A stretch of DNA of 32,063 nucleotides from Acidobacteriaceae bacterium (lineage in GTDB: Bacteria; Acidobacteriota; Terriglobia; Terriglobales; Acidobacteriaceae): positions 1 to 32,063 of the forward strand of contig PLZC01000062.1 of assembly GCA_003151985.1 (NCBI GenBank). The letters run 5' to 3'. The stretch's first letter is position 1. Each line of letters opens with the position of its first letter. Under the pieces are notes generated by a model that saw only the letters and a program-made list of their open reading frames with translations, was not told where the DNA came from and did no database searches. Positions 26,751 to 32,063 of this stretch are shown piece after piece. Position numbers and translations under genes: made by a program.

Positions 26751-27977
26751 GTGGCGGAATCAACACCAACCCAAACCGAGCTCGACGAGTCAACAGAGGT
26801 GGTGCAGCCGCAATCCCGGCGCAAAGGCATTCTAATTGTCGTGGTTGTCATTGTCGTGCTGGTCGCGTTAGGACTCTGGTGGCGCTCCACCTTTACCGAG
26901 GACACAGACGACGCCCAGATTAACGGCCACCTCATCCAGGTCAGCTCGCGCATCGGCGGCCAGGTTGCCCGCGTTGCGGTCGATGAGAACCAGGTCGTCC
27001 AAAAAGGCGACGTGATCGCCGAGCTTGACCCCAGGGACTACCAGGTTGCGGTAGACAATGCCAAGGCCGCTCTGGCCAGTGCGGAGGCCAACGCCGCCGC
27101 CGCCAACGTCAACGTGCCCATCATCGCCGCCAACACCGGCAGCAACCTCAGCGCGGCCGGAGCCGACGTAAGCGGCTCCCACGCCGGCGTCGAGCAGGCT
27201 CAGCAACAACTGGAAGCAGCGCACGCCCGCGTCGCGCAGGCCCAGGCCACCTTCACCAAGGCGTTGGCCGACCTCGATCGCTACAAGCCCCTGGTCGAAA
27301 AGGACGTCATCAGCAAGCAGCAGTATGACGCCGCCGTCGCCGCCGCCGATGCCGGCCGTGCCGCCGTCGCCGATGCACGCGCCACCGAGCAGGCCGCTTC
27401 CGGCGGTATAAGGGTAGCCCGCGAGCGCGAGGCTTCCGCCCAGGCATCGCTGAAATACGCCCAGACCGGCCCGCAACAGGTGGCCGCCCAAAACGCCCGC
27501 GCCAAGCAGGCATTGGCGCAAGCGGCCCAGGCCCAGGCCCAGCTTGACCAGGCCCAACTCAATCTGAGCTACTCTAAAATCGTGGCGCCCGTGGCGGGCA
27601 TCATCACCCGCAAAAGCGTCGAGATCAACCAGAACGTCGCCGCGGGCCAGAACCTTCTCACGCTGGTTTCACTTGAAGGCCTGTGGGTCACCGCCAACTT
27701 CAAGGAAACCCAATTACGCCACATGTTCAAGGGTCAGGCAGTCGAAATCGAGGTTGACGCCACCGGCAAAACCTACCACGGCAAAGTAACCGAAATCGGC
27801 GGCGCCACCGGCTCGGTGTTGTCTCTCTTCCCGCCGGAAAACGCGACCGGTAACTACGTCAAAGTAGTCCAGCGTGTCCCGGTGCGCATCGATTTTGACA
27901 ATTTGCAGAACGAAGACCCAAACCACCTGTTGCGGCCCGGTCTCTCCGTCGAGCCTAAAGTGCGGGTCAAGGGATGA
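26751..27977 (+). CDS. HlyD/EmrA-family periplasmic adaptor protein
   Basis: GTG start; 'TDDAQINGHLIQVSSRIGGQVARVAVDENQVVQKGDVIAELDPRDYQVAVDNAKAALASAEA...LNLSYSKIVAPVAGIITRKSVEINQNVAAGQNLLTLV'. Confidence 0.92.
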   Translation: MAESTPTQTELDESTEVVQPQSRRKGILIVVVVIVVLVALGLWWRSTFTEDTDDAQINGHLIQVSSRIGGQVARVAVDENQVVQKGDVIAELDPRDYQVAVDNAKAALASAEANAAAANVNVPIIAANTGSNLSAAGADVSGSHAGVEQAQQQLEAAHARVAQAQATFTKALADLDRYKPLVEKDVISKQQYDAAVAAADAGRAAVADARATEQAASGGIRVAREREASAQASLKYAQTGPQQVAAQNARAKQALAQAAQAQAQLDQAQLNLSYSKIVAPVAGIITRKSVEINQNVAAGQNLLTLVSLEGLWVTANFKETQLRHMFKGQAVEIEVDATGKTYHGKVTEIGGATGSVLSLFPPENATGNYVKVVQRVPVRIDFDNLQNEDPNHLLRPGLSVEPKVRVKG

Positions 27978-28004
27978 AATAGCCACACCGACGAGTGGCT
28001 TCAC

Positions 28005-28171
28005 GCTGCGGAAAAACTCCACCTCTGGGGGCTTTGTAACAGGGCACGACTTCTAGCCTGTCCTGAGCGCAGCCGAAGGATGCCGATAAAGCCAATAAAA
28101 TCAATGGGCTTTAGCCCCTGCGGGATGCCACTTGGAACCAATCCCTCTGAATTCAAGCCTTTTTCCGCAGC
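28005..28171. repeat. MITE-like element, copy A3, with a second repeat nested in its first hairpin
   Basis: Ends GCTGCGGAAAAA (28005-28016) and TTTTTCCGCAGC (28160-28171); shared core GATAAAGCCAATAAAATCAATGGGCTTTAGCCCCTG; loop replaced by CTAGCCTGTCCTGAGCGCAGCCGAAGGA (28053-28080). Confidence 0.8.
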
Positions 28172-28287
28172 CTGTTTAAGCCCGGGCTTTGGCCGGAAGT
28201 GCCTTCTTCCGCAGCCTGTAAATGTAAAGCCGAACTTCCCCTGGCTGCGGAAACCCCTCGACCGATTAGACTGAATCCTGTGCCCCG

Positions 28288-28959
28288 ATGAAAGACGCCA
28301 TCTACGTATCCAAAGAAAACTATTTGAAGGCCATTCTCGAGGCTGAGGCGGAAGGGAATCAGGTCATTCCCGCCACCCTTGCCCATTGGCTCGAGGTCTC
28401 CGCGCCGGCGGTCACCATGGCCCTCAAGCGCCTCAAGCGGGATGGGTACGTCGAAGTGCGCACGGACGGCATTGTGCGCCTCACCCCGGCCGGCCGCGAG
28501 ACCGCCTACCGCACCGCCCTCCGCCACCACCTCATCGAACGAATGTTGAGCGAGATCTTCGGCATGGAGTGGTACGAAATCCACGAAGAGGCCGAGCGCC
28601 TCGAGCACGCCGTCTCCCCAGCCTTCGAAACCAAGCTCAAGGACAAACTGGGTGCCGGCGGGGCCTGTCCGCACGGCAATTTTGTGCTGCCCGAGAGCCC
28701 GGCTGAGCGCAAAAGCCGTGGCGAAATTCCGCTCTCTGAGGCCAAGGCAGGAGAACGCTACACCGTCGTCAGCCTCCACGAACGCGACCCCAAGCTGCTG
28801 CTTTTTCTGCACGGCGCAGGCATCGGGCCCAACGAAACCCTCCGCGTCGTCAGCCAGAACTACGACCAGACCGTTTCGATTGAGCTACCTGCGGGCGCCT
28901 CCATCCTCGGCCGCCCCGCCGCCGAGGCCATCTGGTTGCGCTCCCAAAGCGCACGATAA
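28288..28959 (+). CDS. mntR: DtxR/MntR-family metal-dependent transcriptional regulator
   Basis: 'KENYLKAILEAEAEGNQVIPATLAHWLEVSAPAVTMALKRLKRDGYVEVRTDGIVRLTPAGRETA...HHLIERMLSEIFGMEWYEIHEEAERLEHAVS', FeoA-like C-terminus; adjacent to mntH. Confidence 0.88.
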   Translation: MKDAIYVSKENYLKAILEAEAEGNQVIPATLAHWLEVSAPAVTMALKRLKRDGYVEVRTDGIVRLTPAGRETAYRTALRHHLIERMLSEIFGMEWYEIHEEAERLEHAVSPAFETKLKDKLGAGGACPHGNFVLPESPAERKSRGEIPLSEAKAGERYTVVSLHERDPKLLLFLHGAGIGPNETLRVVSQNYDQTVSIELPAGASILGRPAAEAIWLRSQSAR

Positions 28960-28968
28960 ATAAACTTG

Positions 28969-28986
28969 TTAACCATAATTAACCAT
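28969..28986. promoter_or_regulatory. Candidate metalloregulator operator: TTAACCAT direct repeat
   Basis: TTAACCAT AA TTAACCAT with 10-bp period in the mntR-mntH intergenic gap. Confidence 0.45.
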
Positions 28987-29028
28987 GTGTGGCATACTGG
29001 TCTTGCGTACTTGCGACGACCTTCTCCT

Positions 29029-30351
29029 ATGGCTACCGGAATCGAAACAAACTTGGCGCTCATCGAGCCTTCTCTGCCGGAGGTGCATTCCAGCGTTCAT
29101 GTTTCCCGGTCGCCCAATTTCTGGCGGCGGCTGGCGGGCTTCATCGGTCCCGGCTTCCTTATCTCGGTCGGCTACATGGATCCCGGCAACTGGGCCACTG
29201 ACATCGCCGGCGGCTCGCGGTACGGCTACACGCTGCTGTTCGTCATCATGGCCTCCAACCTCATGGCGATTCTGCTGCAAAGCCTGAGCCTCAGGCTTGG
29301 CGTGGCTACAGAGCGGGATCTGGCGCAACTCTGTCACGAGCGATACGGCCCCAAGGTCAGCTTTGTCCTGTGGATCTTCGCAGAGGTGGCCATTGCCGCC
29401 TGCGACCTGGCCGAAGTCATCGGTTCGGCCATCGCCCTCCAGCTTCTCTTCCACATCCCGCTTTTTTACGGCGTCCTGATCACCGGCCTCGATGTGCTGC
29501 TCATCCTGCTGTTGCAGCGCTGGGGCTTCCGCTACGTTGAGGCGTTGGTGATTGCGCTCATCGGCGCCATCGTGGCCCTTTTTGGCATTCAGATGTTCCT
29601 CTCCAAGCCCGAGTTCTGGCCCGCGTTCAAGCATCTCATCGTACCCTCGCCGCAGATCTTCACCAACCCCGGCATGATGTTCATCGCCATCGGAATGCTG
29701 GGCGCCACCGTCATGCCGCACAACCTTTACCTGCACTCTTCCATCGTGCAGAGCCGTCGCTACAAGCGCACGCCCGAGGGCAAGCGCGAAGCCATCTTCA
29801 TGGCCAGCCTGGATTCTCACCTGGCCCTGACCCTCGCCCTCTTCGTGAACGCGGCCATTCTCATCGTTGCCGCGGCGGTGTTTCATCGCAGCGGCCATTT
29901 CGAAGTCGCGGCGATTCAGGATGCCTACAAGCTGCTCAGCCCTCTGGTGGGCGCGGCCGGAGCCAGCACCCTGTTTGCCATCGCCCTGCTGGCCTCCGGA
30001 CAGAACTCTTCCATCACCGGCACCCTGGCCGGCCAGGTAGTCATGGAAGGATTCGTCCACCTCAAGGTCTCCGCCTGGCTGCGGCGCCTCATCACCCGCA
30101 CCATCGCCATCATCCCCACCATCATCGTGGTCGCCATCACCGGCGAGCGAGGCACCGAAAAGCTGTTGCTGCTGAGCCAGGTGATCCTCTCCTTGCAATT
30201 GAGTTTCGCCGTCATTCCACTGGTTCTGTTCACCAGCAGCCGCAAAACCATGGGCGAATTCGTGAACCCCCGCTGGTTGAAAGTGGCGGCTTGGTCCGTA
30301 GCCATCCTTATCGCGGTGCTGAACGGTTGGTTTTTGGTGCTGATGGTATAG
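29029..30351 (+). CDS. mntH: NRAMP-family divalent metal (Mn2+) transporter MntH
   Basis: 'GFLISVGYMDPGNWATDIAGGSRYGYTLLFVIMASNLMAILLQSLSLRLGVATERDLAQ', 'GATVMPHNLYLHSSIVQSR'. Start at MATGIETN (29029) rather than 28966. Confidence 0.95.
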   Translation: MATGIETNLALIEPSLPEVHSSVHVSRSPNFWRRLAGFIGPGFLISVGYMDPGNWATDIAGGSRYGYTLLFVIMASNLMAILLQSLSLRLGVATERDLAQLCHERYGPKVSFVLWIFAEVAIAACDLAEVIGSAIALQLLFHIPLFYGVLITGLDVLLILLLQRWGFRYVEALVIALIGAIVALFGIQMFLSKPEFWPAFKHLIVPSPQIFTNPGMMFIAIGMLGATVMPHNLYLHSSIVQSRRYKRTPEGKREAIFMASLDSHLALTLALFVNAAILIVAAAVFHRSGHFEVAAIQDAYKLLSPLVGAAGASTLFAIALLASGQNSSITGTLAGQVVMEGFVHLKVSAWLRRLITRTIAIIPTIIVVAITGERGTEKLLLLSQVILSLQLSFAVIPLVLFTSSRKTMGEFVNPRWLKVAAWSVAILIAVLNGWFLVLMV

Positions 30352-30567
30352 CGCGGAGTCCATTAGGCTGCGGCCGAAGCGTGCCGCCAATCAACGAATC
30401 GGATATTTATAGGCAAAATAGTCCACCCGTAACCCCATTATAATCAATGCGACTATAGCGTAAGTCACAGATTATAGGTAACTTATAGGTTCGCGCTTTT
30501 CTCGCCGATTTTGACCAAAAACGCGCCGTTTTTCGCAATTTCTCCTTCATTCAGGCCACTTTCCGCA

Positions 30568-30606
30568 GGGTGCCCCATCCTTGCGTTTTTTCTACGCAAG
30601 GGTGGG
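30568..30606 (+). repeat. GGGTGCCCCATCC...GGGTGGG hairpin repeat, copy 3
   Basis: GGGTGCCCCATCCTTGCGTTTTTTCTACGCAAGGGTGGG; CCTTGCGT/ACGCAAGG arms. Confidence 0.8.
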
Positions 30607-30653
30607 TGGCCTACAAACCCCGGGTGCCGGGTGCCTGGGAACCAACAAACCCC

Positions 30654-30684
30654 GGGTGCCCCAGGTCTCGATTCTGAGACCTGG
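30654..30684 (+). repeat. Related GGGTGCCCC hairpin, copy 4 (variant)
   Basis: GGGTGCCCCAGGTCTCGATTCTGAGACCTGG; perfect CCAGGTCTC/GAGACCTGG arms. Confidence 0.65.
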
Positions 30685-31134
30685 AACCAACAAACCTTGA
30701 CTTGAAATTTTGCAGAAAATTAGGCTCATCCGGCGCACACTATTCTTAGGAGACTCCACAATGGTCAAAACACGCCGCGAAACTCACTTTTCCGGGCGGA
30801 CCCCCACCCCCCCCCCACCTTTTTTTGCTACTTTTGCGGCCTGCATGTCGAATTAACTATCACGGAATGAATAAGTTGCAATTTTTACATATTAACCAAT
30901 CGGTAATCAATACCGCCAGATTTTGGCCTCTTTTGAGCCCAAAAGTACGCTTTTTTGCATGAATTATTGAAGATTTCACGCCCCGGATGCCTTCTCAAGC
31001 GAAGGGAACGAACTGCTGAGGGAACACGCAGGCAGGGAAGTGCTTTTAACACCTGTCGAACCATTACAAACGTGTTAATATCGAACGTCACGGAACGCGT
31101 CGGCCGCAGCAAGCCTCCCTCCGGACTCACTCGA

Positions 31135-31662
31135 ATGAATCTTTACCTCATGCGCCACGCCAATGCCGGATTGCCCAGGGGAAATCCGACTCTCGACGCC
31201 AAGCGTGCGCTCATCAAAGAAGGCAAAGACCAATGCATGCTGATGGCGCGCCTGTTGAGTGCGCTCAAGGTGCAGGTGGACGTAATCGTCTCCAGCCCCC
31301 TCAAGCGCGCCCTGCAGACCGCCCAGTTTGTGGGCACCGAACTGGGCTACGACGCCAAGGTGGAGATCAGCCCGGCCCTCGCGCCCGACGCGGATTTCGC
31401 CGACTTCCAGCACATGCTGTCCTCTTACGCCGATTTCGAGGGAGTGCTGGCCGTCGGCCACAATCCCAACCTCTTCCAGTTTCTCGGCCGGGTGATTACC
31501 GGCAACGGCGGCGCCGGGGTTCGCATGCGGAAGGGCTGCGTGGCCCGCGTCGATATGACCAAGCATCCACCGCTTTTGCAATGGCTTATCGATCCGCGCA
31601 TGGCCCGGTCAATCTATGCCAGCGTGGCAAAAAGCTCGCGCCCAAAGACCTCGCGGAAGTAA
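31135..31662 (+). CDS. sixA: Phosphohistidine phosphatase SixA-like (histidine phosphatase superfamily)
   Basis: 'MNLYLMRHANAGLPRGNPTLDAKRALIKEGKDQCMLMARLLSALKVQVDVIVSSPLKRALQTAQFVGTELG...GVLAVGHNPNLFQFLGRVITG'. Start at 31135 rather than 30955. Confidence 0.9.
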   Translation: MNLYLMRHANAGLPRGNPTLDAKRALIKEGKDQCMLMARLLSALKVQVDVIVSSPLKRALQTAQFVGTELGYDAKVEISPALAPDADFADFQHMLSSYADFEGVLAVGHNPNLFQFLGRVITGNGGAGVRMRKGCVARVDMTKHPPLLQWLIDPRMARSIYASVAKSSRPKTSRK

Positions 31663-32063
31663 TCCGCCTCTTTGCGTAGCGACCACAGCTCGAGCTCAGC
31701 CCCGGTCCGCCCCGGCTTGATCTCAAGGTAAATCCGCTTCGGATACACCTTCGCCGCCACGCGCAACACGTCGCTGGCGCGGTCCTGGTTGAGCGCAACG
31801 GCCAAGCGAAGCAGCACTACCGCCCGATGCACATGCTGGTGCTCCTCGGCGGGAATATTGCGCATGGCGCGGTCCCCCGGCTGCGGCCGGCTCTTGCCCA
31901 GGTAGCGCGCGATGGCCGAAACCACCGTCCGCTGTAGTTGCGTATAGCCGTAGATTTCGGAACTCGAAACGATGTATTGCGCGTGCCGGTGGTGCCCTTG
32001 GTGGTTGATGTATTTGCCCGTGTCGCGCAGGATGGCCGCGGCGGCCAGCCAGCTTTCGTACTC
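31614..32063 (-). CDS. Exopolyphosphatase Ppx/GppA family, C-terminal part, N-terminally truncated by the window edge
   Basis: Reverse frame open to the window edge: EYESWLAAAAILRDTGKYINHQGHHRHAQYIVSSSEIYGYTQLQRTVVSAIARYLGKSRPQPGDRAMRNIPAEEHQHVHRAVVLLRLAVALNQDRASDV..., typical of the Ppx/GppA HD-like C-terminus. Confidence 0.85.
   Translation of the reverse strand, partial: EYESWLAAAAILRDTGKYINHQGHHRHAQYIVSSSEIYGYTQLQRTVVSAIARYLGKSRPQPGDRAMRNIPAEEHQHVHRAVVLLRLAVALNQDRASDVLRVAAKVYPKRIYLEIKPGRTGAELELWSLRKEADYFREVFGRELFATLA

Noticed and set aside
28960-29028. Manganese (yybP-ykoY) riboswitch before mntH
   Set aside because: Gap is only about 70 nt and lacks the expected paired architecture; a protein operator is more plausible.
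28969-30390. 473-aa reverse ORF antisense to mntH
   Set aside because: Low-complexity, Asp/Gly/His/Gln-rich shadow translation of a clear NRAMP gene; no domain pattern.

Overview
GC-rich chromosomal window, probably from an Acidobacteria-like genome (inferred from gene content and repeat style; taxonomy not verified). The core is a co-directional exopolysaccharide (EPS) locus at about 9.7-19.3 kb: a WecG/TagA/CpsF glycosyltransferase fused to a STAS domain, an O-antigen ligase/polymerase-like protein, a GT2 glycosyltransferase, a flippase, an SLBB export protein, and a large Wzz/BY-kinase-like protein whose Walker A appears degenerate and which carries three copies of an RRxS/T-type 9-mer. 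Flanking genes: a truncated beta-helix protein, a PLP-dependent threonine/serine dehydratase, a small secreted protein, an antitoxin-like protein, RNase J, two large GH2 glycosidases (one with an internal GATase/ThuA-like domain and an altered acid/base motif), a flavin reductase-like protein, PhoU, an ECF-sigma-like orphan, a TolC-HlyD pair without an inner-membrane partner, MntR/DtxR plus MntH, SixA, and a truncated Ppx/GppA. Intergenic regions hold at least three families of hairpin or MITE-like repeats, a degraded GH2 tail, a perfect 26-bp palindrome and two C10 tracts. The best candidates for something undescribed are the WecG-STAS fusion together with the RRxS/T-tagged pseudo-BY-kinase (possible Ser/Thr-phosphorylation control of EPS synthesis), and the hairpin family with constant flanks and variable stems.
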